Of a stretch of 64,000 bases of DNA, positions 29,001-44,000 are shown piece by piece. The stretch lies in NCBI GenBank assembly GCA_026419785.1, contig JAODTK010005671.1, positions 62,001 through 126,000 of the forward strand, read 5' to 3'. The number at the start of each line of letters is the position of its first letter. Position 1 is the first letter of the stretch. Both the position numbers and the translations under genes were made by a program. The notes beneath the pieces are model-generated. The model searched no databases and was not told the origin of the DNA. It saw only the letters and a list, made by a program, of their open reading frames with translations. The DNA is from Sclerodactyla briareus. Taxonomy: Eukaryota; Echinodermata; Holothuroidea; Dendrochirotida; Sclerodactylidae.

Positions 29001-32000
29001 ACCCCCCGGTCTACACCAAGGAAAATAGGGTTTCTTGTAGTCCCTATAAAAAAACGACACACCTCAGTTCAACCTGATCAGACCACCATTCTTGACTTAT
29101 CATGTTTACAAGATTTTCAGACTTTACCTCGGTTGACCTCTTTTGCCCTCATATGACCTGACCCCAAAACAATAGGTCTCATGTACTCATCATGGGAAAC
29201 TCATAAACCAAGGATGAGCTTCCCATCCAGGTGGGGTCAAGTTATCATGCATTCAAGCCAAAATTTGCATTTTCCCCCCTACCTAAACCAAAAACAATAG
29301 GGTTCCTGTACTCTCCATAAGAAAGCTACACACCAAATTCTGACCTGATCATACCACCATTCTGGACTTATTGTGTTTACAAGCATTTTCAGACTTTGAC
29401 CTCTGTTGCCTCGGACTCCCCTCCCAAAAACAACCGAAGTCCATTAATCATCACGAGGAACACACCTGTGCTGAAGGACTCGAGTCCGGTCCTCGGTCTC
29501 GATACCGTTCTCGAGTCCTTTTTTTCAGGGACTCAGACTCGGACTCGAAGTTCAATGACTCGGACTCGGACTCGACCAAAGGACTCGGGGACTCGCCGAT
29601 TCGGTTCGAGTCCTGGCCCAAGTCCTTTTTTTTTTTCACAATACAGAACTTGATTTTACGATCGTACAAGTCATCAAAATAATACGCACGACGCTCTGCA
29701 AAAAGTAAGCCCAACTGTTCCACGTACTTCCGACTGCCCGATGTCTAAATCAGCAGGAAATTACATCATTCTCACACGCTGGCCCTGTTTACGGACACTT
29801 AATCAATTATGAATCCAGATACATTGCAACGAAAAACTATACTGTGTGCCGAAAAGTTGGCTAGTTAGAAGAAACAGATTGCCTTATATTCAGCATGGAC
29901 AAATATATATTCCATATTTTTTTAAAACGATCAAATGGCAATATGATACGACTATCTGAAACGTTACAGCATTATTGCTGTTTATAATGATACATAACAC
30001 GAACGTTAAAACACAACCTGGAAATGACGTTTTCGGAAGATTCACATAGCCTAGCTCTCACCTAACTTGTGCCAATGTATATGTTAGGATACTTTCTTAA
30101 CCAAGCGCTTCTCATATTCTGTTATCCTAACTGACAATTGGGCATTCTACTTTTATGCCTACACGGTAAATCAATGCGAATAGATCTTGGCGGAAGTTAC
30201 CGGCAGGCGGTGTGATTCGCTATAATTCATTGGGGTGCAATTGCTTTTGCCCCACGAACGTTTGCAGTAACACTTTCGATATCTCTTGATCGATATGTGA
30301 CAGCTCATTTTATTCATGTGCATGCCATTATATAACGAATCGTGAGGTAGTCAATAGATAACGTATTGAATGAAAAGATTGATTCACAGGGAGGGGAGGA
30401 AAGGGTTCAATGATGAAGAAAGATCCCATGAACAGATAAAAGAACAGTAGATGAATTTTTGGAAAAGAGAGCAATTGCATTCTCTATGGTTTTCAATGCT
30501 AGGCATGGCAATCGATATTTTACAAATTGAATTTCATATAATATGTCATATTTCATATTGGAATAGGGCCTGTATGATCCGGGAGTCTGGCCTACAAGAC
30601 ACCCGGGCACCCAAATTAGAGTATCATTATTCCCTGTACATATCTCAGCTACCAGATAAAATCATTGGACCTATGATATTCGGCAACTTGTCATGAGGTC
30701 ATGAGCGTCACCGGCACCACCCTCTCGAAAGTGTGGGGGGGGGGGGAGGGGGGTAGCCACATTTTAAAAAATTTACTGTGTGAAACGTTGAAGTCCATGG
30801 GAGATAGTTTAAAAAAAGTGGGGGGGGGCAAGCCCCCCGTCTCCCACCTGTCGACGCCCTGGCATGAGGTTCTAGACCAGCCCGGTACTCTTTCAAAGTT
30901 CTCGTTATGTCAGTATATTGTCGATCAGTAGCCGCTGCATTCATAAAATTGCCGGGATATAGCAAACAATACAGCGGGTGTTAAGTTTTGCCCTAAATTG
31001 AAGATTTTGATTTGATTGCTACGGGTTCAGGAAGACAATTTTGACTCAATCGGGACTCAAACCAAATTTTGATCGTGGATGAGCACCGGCGACAACTCGC
31101 CTTCTCTTCTCGACTAGTGCTAAGAAGATATCGAGGCAGGCGTGATAGTGACCAATCCCTACCTGCTCCAGGGACCGCAATTTTACGTCCCCATCCGAAG
31201 GACGATCAGTGAACTCCAGGACCTGACCAATTTCTCAGAACCTAGAGGAGCGGAAGATGTTTGACGCGACTGCTCCCAGCCGACCCGACGAAACCTATTG
31301 CAAGTGCCCCCGAAACAACCTCCCGAAATTACCAAGCCACTTTGCTCACAGCAAGGACCAGAAACCTTTACGACCAGGAACACGCCAGTCGAACTTCAAA
31401 TACAGCCACTTCTGGAAAAAAAAAGCCCGGTGTGTGTCGGCTGGAATTCGAACCCGGGACCTGTTGCCTGCAGCGACACTGGTTACGCTTCTACTTTCCT
31501 TTTTCCGCACCCAAGCCCAAGATAGTACAGTCAATTTGCATAAGGCATCAGAGACTCGCGCTCGCCACACTGTGACGGCGCGACTAGGAAGCCGACTGAC
31601 TCGGAATAGGACACTGTGGACTGGTGACTCGGATTGAGAGGATTCGAATCCAGCACGGAACACCATACCAAAGAATGAACTACCTTCATCCAGGTGGGGT
31701 TGAGGTATCGTGTTTGCAAGTTGGGCGTCACATACGTACACACATTACACCACCCAGTCATGAAGTGATAGTTCCTCTGGGACTTTGCCAAGGACTCAAA
31801 AATTGAGGGGGCTATTCTCTTTGGTATATACCTAGGTCATTTGATACTAAACATATCTGCAGGGGTTCGTTTGATGAATCCAAAATAATTTGGGATTTTC
31901 CTCATTACTATTCTTTGATGTAGCTGTCATCACTGCACGCATGGGCATTGCGAACTCTAATTGCCCTAATCAATTCACTGGTGGTGTTTCTCAATGCTCG

Positions 32001-35000
32001 CTCCTTCCACATGCGAGAAAGTGGCTGCATGTTAACATCCCATTCTCCCATTCACATCCATCTAATGGAGTGGTAAAATGGTGGCCCTGGGAGCAGGAAT
32101 TATTCACCCCTGCCTTGTGAGCATTCGAGCAGCTTGTGGCTCTACAGCCGGGTGGCCAAAAGCTTACTCAGAAACTAGGATGGGTTTGAGAGATGAGCAA
32201 GGCTGATCCAGCATATGCTCCCCTAATTATCATTATCAATAATTATCATTTAAACTAGAATTGTCAAGAGCAAAATAACTGTCCATAGGTCCCTCCCCTG
32301 CCTGCTCTAGGCAGGCGCCTGGGCCTGACCCAACCCCTCTTCTCCCTGTGAAAGTCCCCACAGAGGCTGCACCAACATACACGGCATCTTGGGGCCCCCT
32401 AACCCCCAGCCCCCAGTGATAAGAAGATCCAAGCTAAAGGTTTACCAATGAGCGACCCCTCCAATCCATGTGCGGAGGACCACACTCAGTGGCAGTGGGT
32501 TTCAATTTTCGAAGCCTCCGATCTATTTCACCTTAGGAAGCTCAGGCTTGAACTGTGAGTCTTTGGCTTGGGCCATCATGAACGTCATCACAGGCATGTT
32601 CCGGCTGGTGCCTCAATTTCCTTGTCTTCTCCAAGAGAAACTTGAGGTTACTGGCCGAGTGCAGCCAGCTGTCAAGGGCCGGGGAAGCTGTGGTCAGGAG
32701 ATTGAAGTCAAGTCTGGATAATGGGCAAAAGAGAAATAATTATCAAGCATTTCATTTTAACTTAATTGTCCAGTCCCATGCAGGGACGATCCAGGGGACT
32801 CATGGAATAGGGGTCTTGGGCATAAGCATAGGGCACACAGATCATTCATTCTTCAGGCACCAATAGTCCCTTCCACAAAAAAGGAAAAGAAATGGTCAGG
32901 GCAAACTGACTGCAAAACTTTGTAGGTGAAAAAATGAGACCAGAAGAGGTAAAATTAGGCCATACTGTTCTCCCCTGTCCACAGTTTCATAAGTATATCG
33001 CGAGGTATAACACAGACAATTTTTCTCCTTGGTAGGCCTAGGTGACTCCTCCCCCAATTCAAGTTGGGCTCCTATGTCTATGACTTTGAGAGTCCATGGA
33101 CATAATCCAGAAACAATACAGATAATTTTAACCATTTGGCCAGCCTACAGGTCACTTATAAAAAGAGAACCCTTACTGATTTTCTTGTTTTTTAACTGGA
33201 TTTTGCATGCACTAACAGTAGCTTTGTCCATAGTGATGCCTGCTACTCTTTTGTTGGAACATTATCCTGTTTATAGGAGTTAGATCGACCCAGCTGAACT
33301 CGAGTGATTATTGGACCTGACCCTAAAATAACAGGGGTCAGCCACTCCATACAGCCCAACTGGAAGCCCAACAATATCTCTGGTTGAACACCATATCATG
33401 TCACAACAATTTCAAGTTGATGACCCTGTATCTCAGGTTGGCTGAGCTTATGGCCAGACTCAGCAACATTAGGGATTAGCTACTTCTGACGGCCAGCTCT
33501 GTGTCCCCCAAGTAAGCCAATACATTGCCATTTAACAGTTACCATGTTTACAAGGATTTCAGGCTAACCTCTGTGAACCGACCGAAAACAGAGAGCCGCA
33601 TCTACTCCCCTGTCCCTCCCACCCGACATGCAGAATGTGTCTGGTTTACGAGGTATCTGGACTCTGTTGAACTTAGGTAACCTTGAACCTTACCCCAAAA
33701 CATAGGTTAATATTTACTCAATTGGCCATCTCCATACAAGTATAAGCCCTCCCACCTCTTCCTTTGCCACAGTTATCATGTGACTTTGAATGACCTTGAT
33801 CCCCATCCAAGAATAATAGGAGTCTCCATATGGAATCTCCATATGGCAAACTTTCATGCGGAACACTACATCCTTTCTTGCACAGTAATCAAGTTTGTAA
33901 GGTTCCGGACTTTATTGTTGACCTCATGCGACCCTGGGAGGTGGCGCAAAATGGAATAGGGATGATCTACTCCAAAAGGGTTAAACTATATGGCAAATAT
34001 GAACCCTCTGCAACTTTTGGTTGTACAGTTATCATGTTTTTAAGTTCTTGGAGTTTGGCCTCTTCCAACCAGGGTGACCTTGGACCTGACCCAACTTACT
34101 TACTCCACATGGCCAACCCAAGTGCGAAATATGAGCCGTTTAAAATCTTCACCTAACAATTTTCATGCTTACAAGGTATGTGAGAAACACACACACATGC
34201 CAGCATGATTGTGAATATTCCTTCGCTTCAGCCAAGAATGAATATTACATGCCAAAATGATTTCCAGGTCTGAAACTGGCAGTACAAAACAGGAACTTGA
34301 GTTATTGCTGAAAACATTCCAAATCAATGTGTTGCTGCCTAGGGATCACAGGCCTTATGTCTTGATTTTTGCTGGGCCAACCATATCCCCAAAAGAGTTG
34401 AAAAACAGGAATGCTATGCAAAAACAAAACAAAAAACCAAAATATACATTACCATGTACCTAGTTCTGTTATTGCATATTAGAGTAAGTCGTGTTAGAAA
34501 ATCTTCAAAGTAAAAAGCAGTGGGCTCAGATGTTAGATATTGTCAGTGATGAAACAGTTACAATATCCATGTACCAGATGGAGTATGGAATGAACTTTAG
34601 AAGATATTCACCCTCCGACCCTCTCCTCAAACAGGATTGAAGGGAATGCGAAACTACCAGCAAATAGCACTAGCCTGCACGTGGCAGTATGGGTGAGGGA
34701 AGGATTTTTTTGGTATGGAATGAAAGACAGAGATGGAACACACCAGGGGAAAATATGTGGCAGTAATTATTGACAATCCAAGGCACATGAGAACAGAGAG
34801 AGGTGAAAAATTGAAAAATCCACACGGTTAGTAGGATCAACTAATACAGGAAAGGCTAGCTGGAATCCATTCCTCTAAACACCATCGAGGATAGGGCATT
34901 TGTTGCAGGTGTAGCATTTCAAATTTGAATTATGCACATCGAAGGATATCAAGAAATCCATTGCACAGATATTTATAATGTATGTGCTAGGTACCTGAAC

Positions 35001-38000
35001 TATTCTATGATGTATTGTATTGTTGTTAGTTCGAACTGGCATCGCACAAGTGCTTCAAATGTTGACTAAATCATGAAGAACGCACCATGGTGAACCTTGT
35101 TCGACGCGATGGCTTCTTCAAGGAGACATTAACATCCACATTTGAATGAAAACACAAAAGAGAAAAGTGTTGCATGGTTGCTTCTGTTGAGAGGTTCACT
35201 GTTTGTTGCTTGAATGTGTGTACTGAAGCAATATTATGCCAAATATACATGGAAATCAGTTCTCCATTTTTCAAGGGCATTTGCAACAAAAGTCTTCTAG
35301 AGAGAAAGACTGGGACCAATAGATTACAGATGCTCCTCTTTAGATGTTGTTTCATTCAAACTTCATTCATTGCCAAGTTCTTCAATCCTGAATGAGAAAG
35401 AAATTTACTCTACATTACCACAATCCATTACATAACTTGAAGCATCAAAACACGGTTAGGAATTGCATGAGAAATAAAAGGAACCGCTTGAAGGGATGAA
35501 AAAGCGCATTCATCGAGGAAAGGTTTGCATATGACAAGGCAGCTTTAACCCAAAAGTTGCACCCAAAAATGCAAAAACAAAAATTAGACCTGCTTTAGTT
35601 GCTGCCGAAAAGTACTCGGAGAAAAACAGAAGAAATCCGAGTGTATGAAATTTATAGGAGCGATATCGGCTGAAGACAAATTCTGACGAGGTTCCTACTT
35701 TTCTTGCAGGGTGTAAAAATGGTGGCTGGTCAGGGCCTACATGAGGTACATCGAGTCTGTTCAAAAATAATAATCAGAAACCATTTCTGCAGGGTACATC
35801 AGAGCTGTGATATTTAAGCTTGTGCATGTTCAAATTTTCATGAATAACTCCCATAAGAAATGTGAATGAGCTGCAACAGCTATGGGCACAAATGCAAAGA
35901 TCTACAAACTCCATAGCCAAGGCTCTCTGGCGCCAATATAAGGGATGTGTTCAAATACAAGGTACTTACATTTTCCGAATGGCACACTGTGATACAAGAT
36001 CTAATAAATGTGCTGTATTTCAAGGCCATGGAAGGTCAAAAGATCAATTCAGGCCTGTGTGAAGTGATTCTATAATTTCATTTATCACACTGCATTGAAA
36101 AGTTGAAGAGTGAAATTAATTCACTCGTAAACAAACTACAGATTTGATGCATGCTCCTTGCGTGGATGAGGCGGTGTTGGGACGTGGGTACAAAAAGGAG
36201 TCACGGTGATCACCAAGGTATGAGGCACCACGCCCAATTCGCTCCCCATCCTCACCGCCTTTCGACTTTCCCTTCCCTGTTGGGCTAGGCTGATGGTCCC
36301 GCGACAGGGACGTTGCTAACTTCCGCCTGGCAGACGGAGGGCTGTTCCCGTCTCCTGCCACCACGGCGCGGGTCACCGCGCTCTTGCTGTCACAGGGGCA
36401 ACGCTCCACATCTTCTCTGTAACCATTCCCGATGCTGATTGGCATTCTCTATTTCCTCCCTCTGCCATGATGGTGCTTGTGACGTTCAAATGGACCCCCT
36501 ACTCGCTGGTGAAAGAGGTGCTCAGGCCACGTTTCAAGGACCTCAAAGTCCAGAGGTCAAGAAGAAGCTCACCCTGGAGACTGGAAGAGATAGACGTTGG
36601 GACGTTCAGTCTCAAAAGACACTGCGCCCCTCCTCGAGCCGCCGTATCTGGCAGTGTGGGCCTGGGAGAGGGTCAATGAGGATACCAGTGAGTCCAGAAG
36701 GGGCTGGTATAGGACGTACCGTGAGGGTGTGGGGGGGGGGTTTTTTTGGGGGAGCATCTGGGGTGGGGATGGGAGTGGTGAAAACCCCCTCGATGGGCTT
36801 GGAGTGCAGGTCATTAGACTGAGGGAGAGGCTCTCCAGGTGCAGAAACCAGTAGTGAGGCGTCAGGGTCTTTGCTTTCTCATCACCGCCGGCGTGTTGCC
36901 TGATCATTGGCAGATATGACCGGAGAGATAATAACAGGAAGGAAAGGCATAAGAAGTACTCGAGATACCAAAGTGGTATCATATCATCATTGTCCATTTT
37001 AATCCGATGTTGTCCCCGACGCGAGGGTTGCCGGATTCACCTGACTGACAGCAACCGCCCTCAAGCCATCTCTCCATCTCGCTGGATTTGCTGCGTCCTC
37101 CTCCATCAAGCCAACTTCCGTGTCTCCAACTACCTTTTCCATGTCATCCTCTGGTCGTCCACGCTTTCTTGCTCCCGCAACTGGTGAAAACAAGGCTTTC
37201 CTCAGGACATGATTCATAATATCACGTGACCTATGGATGTAAAATTAGCGTGGTGGACCATAGCGTACCTTCTAAACACCGGGCTGACAATGAGGAATAA
37301 GCGAACAGGACATGCATGCTTGCGTTGATGTATACAAGTAGAACAGGCGCAGCAAACACGATGGCGTTGATGTACAAGTTGATGGGAGAGTGTAGCTTCT
37401 ACAGTTTATTGAACACTCCTTGAACGTTTTGCTTCAATTTTAGGAAGTATCACACTTCTCGTATGTAAGTATGTTGAAAGATTGGGGCCTTTGTTTTCAA
37501 ATTTTAAAACCGGGAGCATGTCATATAGTCGGGAGAGCCCTCGGCTGCGCTTCAGGCTTTTTCTAACCTCCTATTATGAAATAATCCGGGTTTCAATCAA
37601 ACTTTTGTTTTATTCTCTTAATTAATAATCGTTGTATCTAGAGGGTTGCATGGTCCAACACCGCTATTTCTTAAATGGTCGCTACACCCACCATAGGGCA
37701 CTGAGAGCTTTCCAGAGGTGCTACAAAATCTATGGGACCTAGGGGATATGGCAAGACCTTAGGGGCCATTAGCAGCATACAAGAGCAATGGCAAAAGGCT
37801 TAACGCAAGACTACCTACCTGTGAATGGTAACAGTCACTTTGGTTTCGGATGGAGAAACGGCAACCAATCTGTCCCATTCGGCCTTCTCAGCAGCGGCGT
37901 TCTTAGCATGGCAGAATGAATTGGTGGTGGATCGAACTCCACAGGGCTCCGGGGTGCAAGCCCGTCAAGGAGCTCACAGCAGACTCCACCGCCTGTAATA

Positions 38001-41000
38001 TTAATTAATGATGAAAAGTTTGAAGTGTGATAAGAAATGTAACAAGTCCAAAGCGCGGAAGATGTAAGACTTAAAGGACAACTACTGAAGCATTATAAAG
38101 AGGCTGAAATATTAGCTGGAAAAACTGAATGCCGTCAGTCCAAACCCAAAGTTCATACGACTTTCGTTACAGTCTTTTGGATTTTGTGCATGTGTATGGT
38201 GCAAGATCGAAACGTCTCCCATCATGCAATGATAACTGATGTCCATACTTGCACAACCCTGCAAACAATCTGTTTTCTTCTATCGGAATTCACACATTAT
38301 TTTCACTTCGAAACAAAAGCGTTTTAAAGACGATGGGAGAGGATTGCTGTAGTGGGTTGGTGTGTTGTTGGTTACTTTGGGAGGAAAGACACAGAACTTC
38401 TGCTAAATGTTTGACTTATTCCAAAGAATGAACCATGCAGATACATGATACAACTTCCGGTTTTCAAGTGTGAACGTCATGCGTTATTGCACACTTGGGA
38501 TTCTCTCACCCATTTCTCAGGCCAATAACTCCACATATGACATCGTATTGAAATGGGTTTTGGACCTCTAGATAGAGTTTTCCATTCTCCATGGCCACAT
38601 ATAACCTCTGTTGTATCTGAGCCTGCAGTTGTCCTTATTATTGATGATGGCTTTTGCAAACAAATTTCATGTTTTCAAAATCCCCCCAGCAGTCCCCTGA
38701 CCATTTTCCCTAGGTGGCTGTACATTGCATTTGCGATGGGCAAGGTCTTTGTATCACTTCACTTTAATGCAGTGGACTTTCGAGGTTTGTTACGGGATAT
38801 TCGGCAATAAGTTCTTGTGCGTCGTCTGTGAGGTCAGCCACATTGACTTGAATTTCTGCTCCTCCAGATTCCGAGGAAGTGTTGGGTTCTGGATTTCACT
38901 GAACTCCTTTCAGATGGGACATCAAATAGGGTCACAGGAGCAAGCAGGTTGGGTTTGGTTACACCCCTACCTCGATAACAATATGAGCAATAGCCAGGAA
39001 TAGGAGGCTAGTCATCGCCTATGCTCATCCACAATCATTAGGCCAGGTTTCCTTGGACGCTCACCTGGCTTCCTGTCCTGTAGATTCAAATCCGAATACA
39101 AATTACAGGAAGATTCTAGTAGCCCAAAGTCTTAACTCAACTTGCCAAAGATGGACTCTGGGTTGTGTCATTTCGTGAAAATAATAGAAAATGTGGCCTA
39201 CTAGTGGCCTTGGTCCTCCTGCAAGGATTTTTAATTCATCTGCGTGCTGAGGGGAGCCGTCAATTTACAGGAATTGTATGATCCACTTTCTGCCACTTCA
39301 TGGCAGACCTCACATATAAACTACCTATTGCTCTTTTCTCTCCCAGTCTCATGAGGTGACCCCTGTTGTGTCGCAAGATGGTAATAAGTTCTTCAGCATG
39401 ACCTGTCCAGAATTGGAACCTCGACCCCATCACCCCTCCCATCACCCCCTAGGGGCGTGGGAAATGTTTCTAACTTCTGTACCAACTGCCTTATGTTCAT
39501 GATAGTGGTGATCTAACAGTTAATTAGCTGGTATCAATTGTCACTAATGGAAGCTAAGAAATTCAACTCTTTTTTTTCAAGAGGGTTATCAGTTCAGGAG
39601 TGCATCGCGTGATGTTCGCCACCATATGTCAGCTTGTTCAGCCAGCCACAATTGGGAATGATTACAATACCTGTGGGCAGCATCCAGGAACATTGCTCAG
39701 CCATGACGTTGATTGGTCCTTTGATATCGACCTTCACTGCCTTTCCTATCCCGCAACATAACCGTGGTCTGGTACAAAAGAAGAGGTAACATTTTAGTAT
39801 TTTTATTAGCTGTAAACCCCTTCCAGATCTAGTTTATGCAAAATAAACAAAATAAATAGGAATGTCACTATAAATAATCACATATAAGCTACATATATCC
39901 ATATCAATAATTTTGCTTTAAATGTTGGAGGAATAGAACAAAATAATGTTGTATCACAGCCTTACAATACAGGGCTCCCTTTTGGTTCAGTGTTTGTATA
40001 TGGTTGTTGCAGTGTAGTTCAGGCCAAGTTGATTTCCTCATCTCAAGCAGCATGCCTGTTCTCCTAATGCCTCAGGGTGAAAATGACTTCAAATAACGCA
40101 TTATTCCTTACCAAACACATATTGATTTCAAACTACTTATATGAAAGCTATATATTAAATTTTCGAATCAAACTTTCAGATCAGGCCCTAACTTGGAATG
40201 TTAAAAAAAACTTCACAAAATGACCTCAGATGACCTTTGCCCTGTGAGAATACAACAGGAAACATGTGGCACGATAGGGAAACATCAGCCACGATGGTAA
40301 CACGCCCAGCCGGTATGAACTTAAATCCAACCCCAAGTTGACACCATTTATATTGAACGAAGTATACACACACACAGACATTACATGCAATAAATTGGTA
40401 TCATGCACAGATTCAGAGATTCCTCAACTAATGCTATTGCTAGAGTCATCAAGACTAAGACCCTACCTCTTTCAGTGACCATCAACTCTTCTCATCACTG
40501 CTACTCTCGTCCATTTCCTGGATTTCCTCCTCCATACCCTCAAGGTCCTGATCCCTGGGCCTCTCTGCTATCATCCCGGGCCCCAGGCCGACCTGGACTA
40601 TGTGGAACCTGATGGGGGCCATGGAACCCCCGTCCTTATGAATTTCCCGCAGTAAGGGCTGGAGTAGGGGTCTGCGGCTCGCCAGCTCTCCGCAGCAGAG
40701 GGGGAGGCCCTCAGCCACTCCTGGCATCGACTGTGATCCAGGTAGGGGATGTAGCTCGCAAAGTGCTGGCCCCTCTCCTCTGACTGCCGATCTCCTCGAT
40801 GAACCCTCTCCCGGGACCCCTCCCCCGGATTTCGATGAGCGAAAGGATGTCGTCGAGGTTGTGTATGCTTTTCGGGCGGGGCTCTCAACTTTCAGCCGCG
40901 GGGCCCCGCGGTATCCACGCCCTCAGTCGGGGTCTGCATGGGGGGGCTCTGGGTGGAGCTGTAGATTGACGTCCCCCCGTGTTTACCTAGAGAGCTCCTT

Positions 41001-44000
41001 TTTTGATTTACCACTGCTTCTAACACTCCTTGTCCTTGCTTTTGCTGATCTGTCCAGATCCTGATCCTCTGTTGCTGAGAAGTATTCACTATCAGAGATT
41101 GTCTCAGAGGAGCTACTCCTCCTGTCTATGGAATCAACCTTGACCTGGAAAGCACGACGTTGGAAGACTGTATGAGCTACCCGTCATTTTTGCGACCTGA
41201 ACGTTGACTTCGGACTGAGTCTTCTTCAGGCTGGCTGTCCTCTTGAGAGAGGTGCCGAGGTTATCCCTCCAGATATGCCAGCCTCGTCACTCCCAACTGC
41301 TCGGTTCACTTCCTGTTGAATCGGATCATCCACGTATTTCCGGGAATATCTTTTGTTTCTGTCTGCGAGCCACCCAAATCTTCCTCAATGTTTATGAGGT
41401 CTTCTTCTGGTTTATCAGCCCCCTCCTGACTGTCCTTGTCCTTCTCCACAGGACCGGGTTGGGCGCCCTCATTCTCAGATTTTCCAGGCAGCGGGAATGT
41501 CTCCGGCTCCTCTGGCGAGGAAGATGGCGACGAGTGGACCCATCCACGGGTGAACTTGAACATCTTGGTGGGCGAGTCGAGAGGGGTCCTATCGCAGGCA
41601 ACAAAGGCTACCTTGCCCTGGTGAGCAGAGACTCTCCAAAGCGTCCAGGACCCTGGAAGGCATCCGGGTGCCACAGCATCCCGGGAGGCTGACCAGGCGT
41701 TACCTCGGTGGAGCGAGTCCCGTCGCTTGAGGGTGAAGAAGAGACAGCCACCGTGGCAGCCGCACTGGTCATGGCTGATGTCCCTGGCAAGGAACGGAAG
41801 CTCATCAGAATTCAGAGGAACCACAGCCGTTTGCTCTTGGTGTCGTGCTTCCGCAGGAAGTGGCGCTTTGCCCGATTCATGCCCCTGTCGTTGATGAAGT
41901 TCACAAGGTCGACGTCGAGTGAGCCGAAGAAGACGGAGCCGGCACCGAGCCAGACCTGGGAAGTTTCCGGAACGCAGACATACTGGTGGACCGAGACGGA
42001 CTGCACAGTCAAGGTTAGCCCGTCCTTGACGCTACGACTGTGAGCGTTGCACGATGCCAGTCGGACGTCTCCACCTGATGAGGACAAAATAGAAAGGGGT
42101 CGGTGAGATGCTTACCAACATTTGAGGAACTGTTGAATGGTGTCTCAGTGGTTCACTATCCAGCCATTCTTTTGGGGCACTGGGTTGTATTTTCTACTCT
42201 CTTACCTAGGTAAGACCAGACAGACCTGATCGATCTATTGATTAGATATTTTGCAGATTATCTTCAAGAAGCTCTTCCCCCTGACTGGACATATCACAAC
42301 GGTAACAGATACTTTGTGTGTACTGTCCAATCGACCACAGGCGCATAGAAAAACAGAACACGAAAGAATTGTGAGGTAAAAACTGTGTAAATGCTTCGCA
42401 AGTCAATAAGTGGAGAACACTACATACCCCTGCCTCCAAGGTGGCCTATGGGCGAGGTGGATGAACAGCCATTAAACCAGGAACTTACCTCATCTTAATG
42501 TACAGGCTGCATGCCCCAACAATGTTTACTTCCAACTTCAATTACATAACAGTATTAACATGGCCAGGAGTAGTACCATAGCCTTGTGGGAGGCTCTGGA
42601 AATATGCTGCCTTTTCTCTTGTCAAGAACAGTGCACAGTCACTCTCAAGATATGACCCTAACAGATATGTTAAAATATAAGATAGGTGTGTAAATTCTAC
42701 TTTCTGTTGAGGTTTTTTCTGTAAGCCCTGGGGTCACACAAGATGTAGTTTAACTGAATATGGACGCCAGCATGTGGGTTAGTGAGTGCAGATATTAAGA
42801 GATTGCTAGCAACAGAAGACGTTAGAAGGCCTTGAATACTCTGGAAAGAGGATGTGGTCAAGGAGATATATACAAGAGAAGGACTATCAGGGCTGATCTT
42901 GATTATAGTGACAGGCATGTTTGGAGAGGTATCATTTGTGTCCGTCCAACCAGTCAACACGGGTGACAACGGTGGAAGGAAAAACATGACGATTAGGATG
43001 AAGTCAATAAGGGTAAAACTGATTGATAGTCCCACCATCTCGCCTCACTGTGCTATGCATGGAATGCATAAGATATGAGCCCCAGCACCAAAGTCTGTGT
43101 GACCGACAAATTAGCCTGTGTGGCAACCGTATCCTAAGTTAGCCCTGTGGCACTTTCGTTTCATCCTGTATCTTGAAACATTAACATTCATCCAGTTTGG
43201 CGTTGTGAAAGTCGCCAATGGTCAACATCTTGACTGACGGGTCTGCTGCTTAATTAGCAGCCTGGTGGTGGAACTGGACAGTTGGCATTCCCGAAATCTC
43301 TACGTACTGAAATAATTGTTTCCATGAAGACTGATAACTGTATATCTACTGCTAAAATTATGGGGTCATAGTCTAATCTCCCGGGAAGCTCAGCGCTGGG
43401 ATTTTTGGTGTCGTCGTTCGAGACGGGCCTGTAGAGCCGTTAGGGAAATCGCGGGAACACGTATATTACGCGTACACACTTCAGCGGCTGTAAGACGCTG
43501 GACGAGAATGCTTTGATACTGGATTCGTGGGGGTCGGGATCCGTCACATTCTATCTGACGGCTGAGCTGTTCGCGATTGTTAGCAAACTGATTTCGTGAC
43601 CTGGCCAGGTTTATTAGGTTATTTTGTATACTATTTAATTCATTTTAACTACTATGCTCATTCCCGAGTGAGTTTTTAGTAATATATATTGTCAGTATTG
43701 ACAATTGGAATACTGCAATTTGCAAAAACTCTCTCTGTGTGATTTGTCTGTCTGTATGTGTTATCTCACAGTTAAGTGGGTGCGCAATCAGTTGGTTAGA
43801 CGAAGCTGGCTATTGGGCTATTTTTATCCTGGTGAGATCCGTGCAGTCTGCACTGGGAAGAACCCTGTACAAATCCCTACCTTCAATCTAGTGCACAGTG
43901 TGCTCTCTACATCTGTCGCGTACCCTGTGAGCCCCAGCCTGGTCATCCTGTACTTTTCAGGTCCCCCTCCTCGGGAACAGTGAGTGCGTATGGGCCTCGC

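Larger units (their letters stand above)
29464..31656. mobile_element. Non-autonomous hAT-like DNA transposon inserted in array B
   Basis: Array B is interrupted with a duplicated target GGAACAC (29,457-29,463 and 31,657-31,663; an eighth base is close). The ends are imperfect inverted repeats: GTGCTGAAGGACTCGAGTCC on the left, and the complement of the right end, GTGCTGGATTCGAATCC. The left 150 bases consist of GACTCG-type repeats. No transposase is visible inside. Length is about 2.2 kb. A copy of another dispersed repeat (31,085-31,480) lies within it. The hAT assignment rests on target size and end sequence only. Confidence 0.7.

Noticed and set aside
31257..31637. 126-codon plus-strand frame
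   Set aside because: It lies within dispersed repeat C and the right end of the transposon; a second repeat copy at 46.7 kb also yields an unrelated frame.
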